Assembly: GCA_020848275.1 (NCBI GenBank)
Contig: JADLAK010000036.1
Span: forward strand, 62,001-126,000
Direction of reading: 5' to 3'
DNA from: Planctomycetota bacterium
GTDB taxonomy: Bacteria; Planctomycetota; UBA8742; UBA2392
Length of the DNA stretch: 64,000 nt
Shown here: positions 17,957 to 25,517 of the stretch, one piece after another
Numbering within the stretch: the stretch's first letter is position 1
Layout of the letters: each line of letters opens with the position of its first letter
Program-made: the position numbers and the translations under genes
Notes under the pieces: model-generated
Told to the model about the DNA's origin: nothing
Seen by the model: the letters and a program-made list of their open reading frames with translations, nothing else
Databases searched by the model: none

Positions 17957-20900
17957 GGCGCGGCCCCCGGCGGTGCTTCGGGCAGGTACGCGGCGGGCAG
18001 CGGCGGCGTGCCGTGCTGCGCACGGCGCTGGCGTTCCTCGATGACATCGTTGCGGCGGGCGCAGGCGTAGGCGAACTCGCAGGTTTTGCAAACCGCGCCC
18101 ATGTCGGTGAACGGCACGTGGATGAACACGCCCGCGCGCATCGCCGCCAGCATGCGTGAAAGCCGGCGCGGCAGGGCTTGCGTCACGAGCGCGCCGACAT
18201 CGAACGCCGCATCCTTGGAATTCGCCCGAAGTCTTGTCGCGTCAATAGTCTTCACCGGCTCAAACAGCGGCACGCGCAGGTACAGCATGCCCGAAGGCGC
18301 GTCGCCGCCGCCTCGCGCCAGCGCCGCAAGGTAGACGGGCAACTGGAATGCCGCGCCGTCGCGAATTTCGTCGGCCTTGCGCGCGTGGTTGGTCTTGTAG
18401 TCGATGACGATCAGCCCGCCGGGGCCCTCGTCGACGCGGTCGATGCTGCCGGTAAGCCAGATGCAGCCGTCGGGCAGCGGCAGCATTAACGGTTCATTGA
18501 GCATGTCTGTCGTGTCGCCCCGGTGTTCGGCGCGGCCGAAGCTGAATTCGGCCCAGCGCACGCCAAAGCCCGCGGCGTTGCGTTCAAGTTCGCTGTCGAT
18601 CACGCGCGAAAGCAGCCCCGGCGTGTCCTTGCCATCGAGGCCCGCCGCAAGCGAGCGCACCACGCCCGCCCAGAAAGGCCCGGGCGTGGATTGGGATTGG
18701 CGGGCTTCTTCGAGGGCTTGTTGCATCAGCGTGCGTGATTTCGCGCGCGCGGCTTCAACATCGCCATTGCCGAGATCAAGCGCGCGTACGCCCTGGCGCT
18801 TCCACGGGCTTTCGAGCGTGCGCGGCTGGCCGAGCGCATCGCGTACAAGCAAGACGAAGCGATGCAACGCGCCGTGAACCAGGACGCCGACGGCCCAGGG
18901 TTGCGTGTCGCGCGTGGGCTCTCGGTTTTCCTTGACGCTCAGTACGTGACGCGCCCAAAAGCGCTGAGGGCATTGCGCGTACATGTCGAGCTGGCTGGGC
19001 GAATAAGGCCGCGAACCATCGGCCGGGTTGGCCGAGAAACGGGCGGCAAGCGCGGACGACTCGCCGACTGCGCCGTCAAAAATACCCGGCGCCGCCATCA
19101 GATCCGAACGCGCAAGTTCAATGCTGCGGCCGCGCAAACCCGCGCGAATTTCCGTCGATAGCGGGCTAAGAACGGTCTGCCCCTCGCCGCCCAGCCGCGC
19201 GGCGGCCGCGGCCAAGCCGTGCGCCGAAACGGGGTGCAGATCGGCGTCTGCCGGTGTTCTCGCCTCGGCCTTGAACGTGCGCAGCAAGCGCGCGTGCTGC
19301 GTCGCGGGCAGGCAGGTTTCCTCGCCCTCCTGGTGCGGGTAACTCAGCACGAGTTGCTCGGCGCCGGCGGTAATCGCACGTGCGTAGAGCCAGTCGGCCT
19401 GCGCGGAGATGTCGATGGGCTCGACAAGTTTGCGGGCCACCGCAGCGCCGAGAACTCGCGCGATGGCGCCTTCAGCCGAGGGCGCGAAGAAAAAATCTTC
19501 GCGTTCGGGCAGCGGCAGGTCGCGATCGCTGAGCCCCAGCACAATCGCGCGCCGGTAGGCCTCGACGCCGAGATCGAGCAGGCCGAGCACCTGCACGCGC
19601 GGCGAGCTGTCCTGCGATGGCCGCGCACCGCGCGTTTGCGCCTGTTCAGTCAACGCACGGAAAAGTTCCGCCAATTCGCGGGCCTTGTCGCCGACGCGTT
19701 CAAAACCGCGAGCGAGTTGCCCGCACAGCGACCGGAACTCGTGCAGCGCGACAATTGCCGCGGGCGCCGAACCGTCGCCGCCGACGCGGGCGCAGACGTC
19801 TGCGATGCCGCTCTTGTCGATCAGCGCAAAAATCGCCGCGAAAAATTCGCCGGCGCGCGCGCGGTCGCGAGTGAAGGGCGCGATCGCCGCAATGATTTGC
19901 TCCAGCCATGCCGCGTCGGCCTGCACCTGCGGCGACGTGAGTTGCGGAGCCAGTCGCGCGGCCCAGTCCTGCTCCCAGCGCGTTCCGCCGACAATGCCCG
20001 CGCTGCGGGTTGCGGCGCGGAGGCGCGGCAGACGGTCGCCGCTGCCAAACGGCAGGTAGGGCGAAGTCAGCGCGTCGAAAAGTTGCAGGCGATCAATGCC
20101 GCCCCGCGCAACCGCGATGAGTTCCAACAGCGCCGCAACGGGCTGAGTGCGCGCCAGCGGCGTGTCAAAGGGCATGTCGAAGGGAATGCCGGCGGCGGTG
20201 AACTCACGCTCGATCAGGGCGCGGTAGGTCTGCGCGCGCGGTAGGGCGACGCAGATTTCATCCAGCGGCGTGCCGGCGACCGCCCAGGTCTTGATCGCGC
20301 GTGCGGCCTCGTTGACCTCGGCGGCGCGCATTGCAGGCTGAATCAGGCGAATGTCGGCGGGTTGCGGAGTCGTGCGGTCCTCAAGCCAGGCCGAGAGCAC
20401 CTCGGCGCGGGGAAGTTGTGGCAACTCGATTTCGGGGTGCGCGTTACCGCCAAGTTTTCCGACCACGATCTGCTGCAATGCCTCGTTGACCGGCGCGACA
20501 AAGGGCAATTCCTGCGCGCCGCCGCGCAGGACAGTGAGCGAAGCGGCGCTGTGCCTCAGCACGGCTTCGATGAACGCGATGCGCGCAGGATTCAGCGATT
20601 CAATGTCGTCGACGACGCAGACTCGCGGCGCGAATTTCGCGCCGGCGTCCAGGCTCGCGGCCGCAATCCACAATACGTCTTCGGGGTCGTCGAGCTTCGC
20701 TTGATTGAGGTGGTGCCGGTAGGGCTCAATGACGTCGGCGAACAAGCCGCCGCGTTCGCCCAGTTTGCGAAACGCCGTCACGGCGGCGGTGCGTTGTTCG
20801 GGCGTCACGCAGGCCGCGAAGGTCTTCCACGCGCCGAGCAACGCGTCGACCATGGCGCGGCTGGGTGCGCGCGACGATGCCTTTTCGAGCAATTCGAAGA

Positions 20901-21195
20901 ATTTGAAGTCGCGCTCAACGGGGTCCATCGCGACGCGTTGGGGCGCCAGACGTGACAGCAGCGTGCGCGCCACGCGCTCAGGCGTGCCTTCGGGGAAATC
21001 TGCAGCGACGCGCAGGCGGATGGCGCGGGCGCGGCGTTCGTGACTGGTGATATAGACTGCCGCGGCGTCGTCGAAAACATCGGCGTCGGCGACTGCCGCA
21101 CGCAGGCGCTGAACCGCGACGTCGGAAACGTCGTGCCAAAGCGCGGCGCGCAAAATCTGGTGAGCTGCTTGAGCCACGCCGCAAGTGTACACCAT
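17953..21195 (-). CDS. addB: AddB-type helicase/nuclease subunit B
   Basis: About 1080 residues, the partner of AddA. The C-terminal 350 residues hold a PD-(D/E)xK nuclease: SPSQLDMYAQCPQRF at its start, then SIDRVDEG and IVIDYKTNH with catalytic Asp and Lys, and QLPVYLAAL. The cysteines that in AddB ligate a 4Fe-4S cluster are present: one in AQCPQRF, and three in VCKTCEFAYAC (CxxCxxxxxC). I see no clear Walker A at the N-terminus, so this subunit may not hydrolyse ATP. The ATG at 21195 has no strong Shine-Dalgarno; a TTG at 21216 is an alternative start. It is transcribed first, with addA coupled behind it. Confidence 0.85.
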   Translation of the reverse strand: MVYTCGVAQAAHQILRAALWHDVSDVAVQRLRAAVADADVFDDAAAVYITSHERRARAIRLRVAADFPEGTPERVARTLLSRLAPQRVAMDPVERDFKFFELLEKASSRAPSRAMVDALLGAWKTFAACVTPEQRTAAVTAFRKLGERGGLFADVIEPYRHHLNQAKLDDPEDVLWIAAASLDAGAKFAPRVCVVDDIESLNPARIAFIEAVLRHSAASLTVLRGGAQELPFVAPVNEALQQIVVGKLGGNAHPEIELPQLPRAEVLSAWLEDRTTPQPADIRLIQPAMRAAEVNEAARAIKTWAVAGTPLDEICVALPRAQTYRALIEREFTAAGIPFDMPFDTPLARTQPVAALLELIAVARGGIDRLQLFDALTSPYLPFGSGDRLPRLRAATRSAGIVGGTRWEQDWAARLAPQLTSPQVQADAAWLEQIIAAIAPFTRDRARAGEFFAAIFALIDKSGIADVCARVGGDGSAPAAIVALHEFRSLCGQLARGFERVGDKARELAELFRALTEQAQTRGARPSQDSSPRVQVLGLLDLGVEAYRRAIVLGLSDRDLPLPEREDFFFAPSAEGAIARVLGAAVARKLVEPIDISAQADWLYARAITAGAEQLVLSYPHQEGEETCLPATQHARLLRTFKAEARTPADADLHPVSAHGLAAAAARLGGEGQTVLSPLSTEIRAGLRGRSIELARSDLMAAPGIFDGAVGESSALAARFSANPADGSRPYSPSQLDMYAQCPQRFWARHVLSVKENREPTRDTQPWAVGVLVHGALHRFVLLVRDALGQPRTLESPWKRQGVRALDLGNGDVEAARAKSRTLMQQALEEARQSQSTPGPFWAGVVRSLAAGLDGKDTPGLLSRVIDSELERNAAGFGVRWAEFSFGRAEHRGDTTDMLNEPLMLPLPDGCIWLTGSIDRVDEGPGGLIVIDYKTNHARKADEIRDGAAFQLPVYLAALARGGGDAPSGMLYLRVPLFEPVKTIDATRLRANSKDAAFDVGALVTQALPRRLSRMLAAMRAGVFIHVPFTDMGAVCKTCEFAYACARRNDVIEERQRRAQHGTPPLPAAYLPEAPPGAAP

Positions 21196-21216
21196 GCGGC
21201 GACAAGTTAACGACAA

Positions 21217-21279
21217 ACGGGGAGGGCAACGCGCCCTCCCCGTTCCCGGGGCGAGGAGAGGCCGAGGCGCCTCCCCTCG
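21217..21279. repeat. Two tandem GC-rich hairpins upstream of addB
   Basis: ACGGGGAGGGC (21217-21227) pairs perfectly with 21233-21243 around a 5-base loop. CGAGGAGAGGC (21252-21262) pairs with 21269-21279 with one mismatch. Both lie directly before the addB start, so they could affect its leader. No T run follows on either strand. Confidence 0.55.
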
Positions 21280-21305
21280 TGGTCTACAGACGTACCGCGA
21301 GTGAT

Positions 21306-21331
21306 CGGGATATGTCCGTGGACATGTCCCG
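21306..21331. promoter_or_regulatory. Near-perfect palindrome, possible operator
   Basis: CGGGATATGTCC (21306-21317) is followed after two bases by GGACATGTCCCG (21320-21331); 11 of 12 positions are symmetric. The loop is too short for an RNA hairpin, so a dimeric protein site is more likely. It lies about 110 bases upstream of addB. Confidence 0.4.
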
Positions 21332-21462
21332 GCCGCGCGCGGCGTGCCGTGTTACTGGCGTCTGTTGTGGGGTTTGGCTTGCGAGATCGGGGCGGCTATC
21401 CGGCTACTGTAGGCCCGGTCGCAACCTGGCCTCGTCAGCGCTTGGGAGAACACAGGGGTTTA

Positions 21463-21572
21463 CCCTGCCCTGGGGTTTCGGCCGTGCTCGGCGTCCGCCC
21501 GCTTGGCTCTACAAGTCGGATGTCAATCAACACACCCATAAACGGGGCGGGTTTGCGAAGGTTCAGGCAGGG
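21463..21572 (+). ncRNA. Candidate structured RNA of unknown class
   Basis: Nested helices can be drawn: CCCTGCCCTG (21463-21472) with CAGGCAGGG (21564-21572); TTCG (21477-21480) with CGAA (21556-21559); a small stem GCCG-TGCT-CGGC (21481-21492); and CCGCCC (21495-21500) with GGGCGG (21545-21550). The CCCTGGGGTTTCGG segment recalls the 5' side of 6S RNA, but I cannot confirm that. There is no open frame of note, and no terminator directly after it. It lies about 40 bases before the tRNA-Arg promoter. This is a weak call based on pairing seen by eye. Confidence 0.25.
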
Positions 21573-21610
21573 CAAAAAAATTCCCGGAATTTTTGCGCGG
21601 GCTCCCCGCC

Positions 21611-21639
21611 TTGACACTTCGCGGGGTCACGGATATTAG
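21611..21639 (+). promoter_or_regulatory. Promoter of tRNA-Arg
   Basis: TTGACA (21611-21616), a 17-base spacer and TATTAG (21634-21639) form a good sigma70-type promoter. The expected start is near 21646, about 30 bases before the mature tRNA. Confidence 0.65.
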
Positions 21640-21677
21640 TTGAAGCCCTCGCCGGTGGTCTGCGGCGGGACAAATTC

Positions 21678-21754
21678 GCGCCTGTAGCTCAACTGGATAG
21701 AGTACCTGACTACGGATCAGGGGGTTGAAGGTTCAAATCCTTCCAGGCGTACCA
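21678..21754 (+). tRNA. tRNA-Arg (ACG anticodon)
   Basis: The acceptor stem GCGCCTG pairs with CAGGCGT (one G-U pair). The D arm is GCTC/GAGT, the anticodon stem CCTGA/TCAGG has loop CTACGGA with anticodon ACG, and the T arm is GAAGG-TTCAAAT-CCTTC. The discriminator is A and CCA is encoded at 21752-21754. Anticodon ACG reads arginine CGN codons, with A34 normally edited to inosine. Confidence 0.95.
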
Positions 21755-21761
21755 GAAAGCA

Positions 21762-21792
21762 AGCCGCTTCCAGAGCCAATCTGGAAGCGGCT
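21762..21792 (+). terminator. Terminator after tRNA-Arg
   Basis: AGCCGCTTCCAG (21762-21773) pairs perfectly with CTGGAAGCGGCT (21781-21792) over a 7-base loop and is followed by TTCGTTT. It lies eight bases after the CCA end. Confidence 0.8.
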
Positions 21793-22091
21793 TTCGTTTC
21801 CACACCTTATCGCGGAAACATCGATGTACACGAAATTGTACACGACGTTTTTCCCGGCGCAAAAAAGCGCGAGGCTCAACGGCAAAAAGCGGGCAAAAGC
21901 ACGTTGTCGGCGTCGCACAGTCTGCCCTTGTCCCTTCCAAAAAAGCCATACTGGCAGAAAAGGGAATGGAACCCAAAGAAAGGTGAAGGGAGATGTTGAG
22001 GCCGCGCAAAACGCTAAAGCGTTTGGCCGCTGAAAGCGGCAGCTTCGCCACTGGCAAAACGCGCGACCCATGCCTGGCGTACTCGAAAGCA

Positions 22092-22117
22092 ACGCCGCTG
22101 ACGCGAGTCAGCGGCGT
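22092..22117. terminator. GC hairpin in the tRNA-Arg/lipoprotein gap
   Basis: ACGCCGCTGAC and GTCAGCGGCGT form a perfect 11-bp stem with a GCGA loop. The 390-base gap 21793-22182 also holds smaller palindromes (AAACGCTAAAGCGTTT near 22008; GCCGCTGAAAGCGGC near 22028) and a direct repeat TGTACACGA at about 21824 and 21836. I see no convincing gene in it. Confidence 0.4.
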
Positions 22118-22182
22118 CTCTCGCTTGTCGCAGAGCGGGATAGCCCAAAGTATCCTGCCTGCACATACCAAAGGGAGAGCAC

Positions 22183-22776
22183 ATGAACCGGATGCTTCTT
22201 GCAGTTGCGGCGCTAGGACTGGCCTGCGCCATGGGCGGTTGTTTCGCCGAGGTCAAAGATGACGTCAAGACCGCGACGACGCGCTTCACCATTGAGGCTG
22301 ATCGCCTCGCTGACGCTGCCAGTTACCGCGACGCCTACGACCGCGACTGCGCCAACCCCGACAAGGTGCTGGCCTTGTTCTTCAACGCGCTGCTGTTGAT
22401 CGAGCAGGACGAACAAAGCGGCACCTACACTGCGGTTTACATGTGCCGCGAGGGCGACCAGTGGAAGAGCGACAAGTCCTTCACCGGTGTCGTGCCTTCG
22501 CAGATGGCCAGTGAAGGCTACAAGCGCATTGCCGCCAACGGCCACCTTGTGCGCTCCTATTGCGGCGCCGATGGCCCTCCGGGGTATGCGCTCAAGGATG
22601 CCACCAAGATCAGGCTTGACATCAAACAGGTCGACACGGCATCGGCTGACACCAAGAAGTACTTCGTTTTCAGCACCGGCAAGGACGCCGCATCGCCCGT
22701 GACCCTGCGCAACGTGGACGGCAAATGGGTCATTGAAGAGTGGAGCAGCATCCAGACCGGCGTGCGCAAGAGGTAG
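22183..22776 (+). CDS. Lipoprotein of unknown function
   Basis: The 197-residue protein has a lipoprotein signal ending in MGGC (Cys20) after MNRMLLAVAALGLACA. The mature domain contains NPDKVLALFFNALLLIEQDEQSGTYTAVYMC, and later GHLVRSYCGADGPPGYALKD and YFVFSTGKDAASPVTLRNVDGKWVIEEWSS. Two cysteines in the middle could form a disulfide. The arrangement resembles the DUF6935-type domain, in which conserved segments flank a call-and-response pair of helix and strands, but I make that link only by look. It stands alone between two tRNA genes. The start codon follows GGGAG about seven bases upstream. Confidence 0.8.
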   Translation: MNRMLLAVAALGLACAMGGCFAEVKDDVKTATTRFTIEADRLADAASYRDAYDRDCANPDKVLALFFNALLLIEQDEQSGTYTAVYMCREGDQWKSDKSFTGVVPSQMASEGYKRIAANGHLVRSYCGADGPPGYALKDATKIRLDIKQVDTASADTKKYFVFSTGKDAASPVTLRNVDGKWVIEEWSSIQTGVRKR

Positions 22777-22837
22777 GCGCTGCCTTGACGATTTGGGCGG
22801 GTGGAGACACCATTGCGCGCCGCAATTGGCAGCAAAT

Positions 22838-22912
22838 GCCACCTTAGCTCAGTGGTAGAGCAATGCTTTCGTAAAGCATAGGTCGTCGGTTCAAATCCGA
22901 CAGGTGGCTCCA
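22838..22912 (+). tRNA. tRNA-Thr (CGT anticodon)
   Basis: The acceptor stem GCCACCT pairs with AGGTGGC. The D arm is GCTC/GAGC, the anticodon stem ATGCT/AGCAT has loop TTCGTAA with anticodon CGT, and the T arm is GTCGG-TTCAAAT-CCGAC. The discriminator is T and CCA is encoded at 22910-22912. It reads threonine ACG codons. Confidence 0.95.
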
Positions 22913-22921
22913 GAATACTTG

Positions 22922-22947
22922 ACCGCCTCGACACAAGTCGGGGCGGT
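22922..22947 (+). terminator. Terminator after tRNA-Thr
   Basis: ACCGCCTCGAC (22922-22932) pairs with GTCGGGGCGGT (22937-22947) with one T-G pair and is followed by TTTTC. It lies against the stop of the convergent EamA gene and could serve both strands. Confidence 0.75.
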
Positions 22948-22949
22948 TT

Positions 22950-23849
22950 TCATTTGCGCTGGCTGTTCACCACCAGCCAGGTTGCCGCAATCACCAGCGC
23001 GCAGCCTCCAAGCATCGGCCCGGTGATCGTCTCGTGCAGGATCAGCGCGCCCCACAACACGCCGAAAACTGGGATCAAGAAGGTCACGGTCAGCGCCCTC
23101 GTCGCGCCGACATCGGCGACCAGCCGGTAATAGATAAGGTACGCCACGGCGCCGCAAAGCAACGCCAGCGCCAGCGCGCAAAGCGCGACCTGGGTCGTGA
23201 CGGCATCCAACGTGGGCGCGCGCAGGGGCCCTTGCGGACCTACCAAGCCCAGAGCAAACGGCAGCAGGAGCAAACACAACCCCAGCCCGGCGAAAAGCTG
23301 GCTTGCGGCGGCAACGTTACGCGGCTTGAGCAGCGTCGCCTTGCGTTTCATGTACGCGCCGGAAATGGCATAGCTGCACGAGGCCGCCAGGCAAGCGCCC
23401 AGAGCAAGCAGCGCGTCCGTCGTGAGTTCAACGGGCCCCGCGCGAGCCACCAGCGCCACGCCCACCGCGCCGAGCGCTAGGCCGAGCCCCGCTTTCCACG
23501 TGAAGGGTTCGCGCAGGAACAGCGTGCCGATTAACGCGGCAAACATCGGCGCCGTCGAGTTCATTACGGCGGAATACGACGCCGGGATGTAAAGCGCCGC
23601 GAACGCAAACAAGAAGAACGGCACGGCGGAATTGACGATGCCGATCAACAGGTATTGCCGCCAATGTCGCCACTGGATGTCCGAGCGCATCACGACAAAC
23701 GCCAACGTGAGCGCCACGCCCGCGATCAGCAGGCGGCTCGCGGCCGTCGCCAGCGGCCCAATGGCCGGGGCGACGACGCGCTGAAACATGAACGAGCTGC
23801 CCCACAATGCGGCCAGCAACACGAGGCGGATGACGTCGGCGATGCGCAA
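22950..23849 (-). CDS. EamA/DMT-family transporter
   Basis: The 299-residue inner-membrane protein has ten hydrophobic spans in two EamA halves, as in RhaT/YdcZ-type drug/metabolite exporters. The N-terminal AALWGSSFMFQRVV motif, the NSTAPMFAALIGTLFLREPFTWKAGLGLALGAVGVAL segment in the first half, and FLIPVFGVLWGALILHETIT near the end are characteristic. The substrate cannot be told from sequence. It is downstream of, and on the same strand as, the regulator at 23881-24528, with 31 bases between them, so the two may form an operon. Confidence 0.9.
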   Translation of the reverse strand: MRIADVIRLVLLAALWGSSFMFQRVVAPAIGPLATAASRLLIAGVALTLAFVVMRSDIQWRHWRQYLLIGIVNSAVPFFLFAFAALYIPASYSAVMNSTAPMFAALIGTLFLREPFTWKAGLGLALGAVGVALVARAGPVELTTDALLALGACLAASCSYAISGAYMKRKATLLKPRNVAAASQLFAGLGLCLLLLPFALGLVGPQGPLRAPTLDAVTTQVALCALALALLCGAVAYLIYYRLVADVGATRALTVTFLIPVFGVLWGALILHETITGPMLGGCALVIAATWLVVNSQRK

Positions 23850-23880
23850 GGCAGGACGATAGCGTTGCCAGGCGCCGTAG

Positions 23881-24528
23881 TTAAGCCGTGACGGCCGGTC
23901 GTACGCGATAGGTGCAACGGCGCGCGCCGGCCATTATGTGTTCCGTGCGTTCGACGGCGACATCGTCGCCCAGCACACTGCGGAACAAGTCCATCTCGCC
24001 GGTGCAGAGGTCCTGGCAGGTTTGCGCGGCGGCGCAGATCGGGCAATGGTTCTCGATCAGTACCAGCGTGCCGTCGGGCTCGCGCGACCATTCGGCCATG
24101 TAGCCCTCGTCGTTGCGGATCTGCGCGAGGGCGGCGATCTTCTTTTCGAGTGGCGCGTCAGCCTTGATGCGGTCGGCATACGAAATCAGTTGCTGGCGTT
24201 TGCGCTCGGCGATCAGCTTCTCGATGCCGCGATTGCCGAACGCCGCGCGCGCGGCCTCGATGATGCCGACAGCCAGCTCGCCGTGGTTGTCCGGGAATTT
24301 CGTGGTCGCCTGGTTTGTCAGGCGCCAGTAACGCGCGGGGCGGCCGACCTTGCGGCGCTCGTCGTAATGATCGACGAACTTCTCGACTTCGAGCTGGTAA
24401 AGGTGCTGGCGTACGGCCATCGGCGTCACGCCCAGCCTGCGGCCGAGCGTCGCCGCAGTCTGGGGTCCCTTGGTCTTGAGGAAGAAGAGGATCTTGTCGC
24501 GTGCCCGCGCGTCGTGCTCAGGTTTCAT
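23881..24528 (-). CDS. SufR-like helix-turn-helix regulator with Cys cluster
   Basis: The 215-residue protein has an N-terminal winged helix (ILFFLKTKGPQTAATLGRRL then VTPMAVRQHLYQLE), followed by GRPARYWRLT in the wing, as in the COG2345 group that includes the Fe-S repressor SufR. The C-terminal part has Cys162, Cys165, Cys171, Cys175 (HCPICAAAQTCQDLC) and Cys205 (RRCTYRV), which could bind an Fe-S cluster or zinc. It is divergent to the VOC gene, and a perfect palindrome (24581-24604) lies between them, so it probably represses itself and the divergent gene. What it senses is not known. Confidence 0.85.
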   Translation of the reverse strand: MKPEHDARARDKILFFLKTKGPQTAATLGRRLGVTPMAVRQHLYQLEVEKFVDHYDERRKVGRPARYWRLTNQATTKFPDNHGELAVGIIEAARAAFGNRGIEKLIAERKRQQLISYADRIKADAPLEKKIAALAQIRNDEGYMAEWSREPDGTLVLIENHCPICAAAQTCQDLCTGEMDLFRSVLGDDVAVERTEHIMAGARRCTYRVRPAVTA

Positions 24529-24580
24529 GGCCGCAATGTAGGAGTTTTCGCAGGATAAATCAAGAATCGGCTTTACATAA

Positions 24581-24604
24581 TAAGTAAAGGTTATACTTTA
24601 CTTA
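24581..24604. promoter_or_regulatory. Palindromic operator candidate between regulator and VOC gene
   Basis: TAAGTAAAG (24581-24589) and CTTTACTTA (24596-24604) are perfect inverted arms with a 6-base centre. The site is AT-rich in a GC-rich genome and lies in the divergent promoter region. It is the obvious target for the adjacent helix-turn-helix protein. Confidence 0.65.
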
Positions 24605-24658
24605 TGTGAGCGGACGAAAACGGCGGGCGGCAACGCCCAATTGACCAAGGGGAAAGCC

Positions 24659-25093
24659 ATGAAAGCGACCATCAAACACGTTGATCACCTCAACATGACC
24701 GTGAAGAGCGTCGACGCTACGGCCGACTGGTACGGACGGGTTTTCGGCTTCAAGACCGTTGAAGGCGGCGTTTCGCGCGGGCGGCGCTGGGCGATTATTC
24801 GTGGCGGCGATGCGATGCTTTGCATCTATGAAGAACCGACATTCGGCAATGAGGATGCCTACGACCGCAAAGTGCATGGCGTTTCGCACTTCGGGCTGCG
24901 CATCACCGACCGCAAGGCCTGGGAGGAAACGATCAAACGCGAGGGCGTGAAGTTCACCTACCCGCAGACACGTTACCCGCATTCGGATTCGTGGTACGTA
25001 GAAGATCCCTCGGGCTACGAAATCGAAGTTGCGCTCTGGGACAACGACGTAATCCAGTTTGACGGCATAAAGGAAACTGTAGCCGCGCGCTAG
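24659..25093 (+). CDS. VOC-family (glyoxalase/dioxygenase-like) protein
   Basis: The 144-residue protein has two beta-alpha-beta-beta-beta units of the vicinal oxygen chelate fold. Candidate metal ligands are the His in HVDHLNMTV (N-terminal strand), the His in VHGVSHFGLRI, and the Glu in GYEIEVALWD. SWYVEDPSGYEIEVALWD is the typical closing strand. The reaction is not predictable: the fold serves glyoxalases, extradiol dioxygenases and resistance proteins. The ATG at 24659 has AAGGGGAAA immediately upstream. It is divergent from the regulator at 23881-24528 and probably controlled by it. Confidence 0.85.
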   Translation: MKATIKHVDHLNMTVKSVDATADWYGRVFGFKTVEGGVSRGRRWAIIRGGDAMLCIYEEPTFGNEDAYDRKVHGVSHFGLRITDRKAWEETIKREGVKFTYPQTRYPHSDSWYVEDPSGYEIEVALWDNDVIQFDGIKETVAAR

Positions 25094-25184
25094 GGGCAAC
25101 TACCGCGACGGCCGGGCAGTGGGGGCGCAAACCGCGCCCCCACAATTTATTTGCGCACTGCGTTCCAGGTGCAATCATGCGCCT

Positions 25185-25463
25185 ATGGCAACGGTCGCCT
25201 TCGCGCGCCACCTCTACGAGTTTTTCCCGGCGCTCAAGGGCGCCGAAGTGCGCATTGACGCGTTAACGGTTGCCGAGCTCGTGCGCAAACTCGACGTGAA
25301 GTATCCCGGGATTGCCTTCTACATCGCCGACGAACGCGGCGGCCTGCGCCAGCACGTCAACATCTTTATTGAAGAAGAACTCGTGCGCGACCGCCGCACG
25401 CTCTCGGACCACCTCACGCCCGACTCGAAGGTCTATGTGATGCAGGCGCTATCAGGGGGCTAG
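25185..25463 (+). CDS. MoaD/ThiS-like ubiquitin-fold protein
   Basis: The 92-residue protein fits the small beta-grasp fold of MoaD/ThiS: an N-terminal strand VAFARHLYEFF, the LTVAELVRKLDVKYPG helix and a C-terminal strand that ends in GG (VMQALSGG). The terminal Gly-Gly is the site adenylated and thiocarboxylated in true sulfur carriers. No ThiF/MoeB-type activating enzyme is in the window. It sits directly before the BNR-repeat gene, a pairing I recall from other genomes; it may have a sulfur-carrier role linked to that gene, but this is not shown here. Confidence 0.8.
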   Translation: MATVAFARHLYEFFPALKGAEVRIDALTVAELVRKLDVKYPGIAFYIADERGGLRQHVNIFIEEELVRDRRTLSDHLTPDSKVYVMQALSGG

Positions 25464-25517
25464 CGCACCGGCTTGCCGAATTCCACAATCCGCGCGGTGC
25501 GACGCCAGGAGACGGCC

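Noticed and set aside
21710-22171. Minus-strand open frame with a C-terminal WKDLNLQPPDP sequence
   Set aside because: That ending is the well-known false protein from the antisense of a tRNA T arm; here it overlaps tRNA-Arg.
22557-22934. Minus-strand open frame containing VGFEPTTYALRKHCSTTELR
   Set aside because: This is the common spurious translation of the antisense strand of a tRNA; here it overlaps tRNA-Thr.
24572-24604. Plus-strand promoter inside the palindrome region (TTTACA ... TATACT)
   Set aside because: The spacing between boxes is 14 bases, too short for a standard sigma70 promoter.
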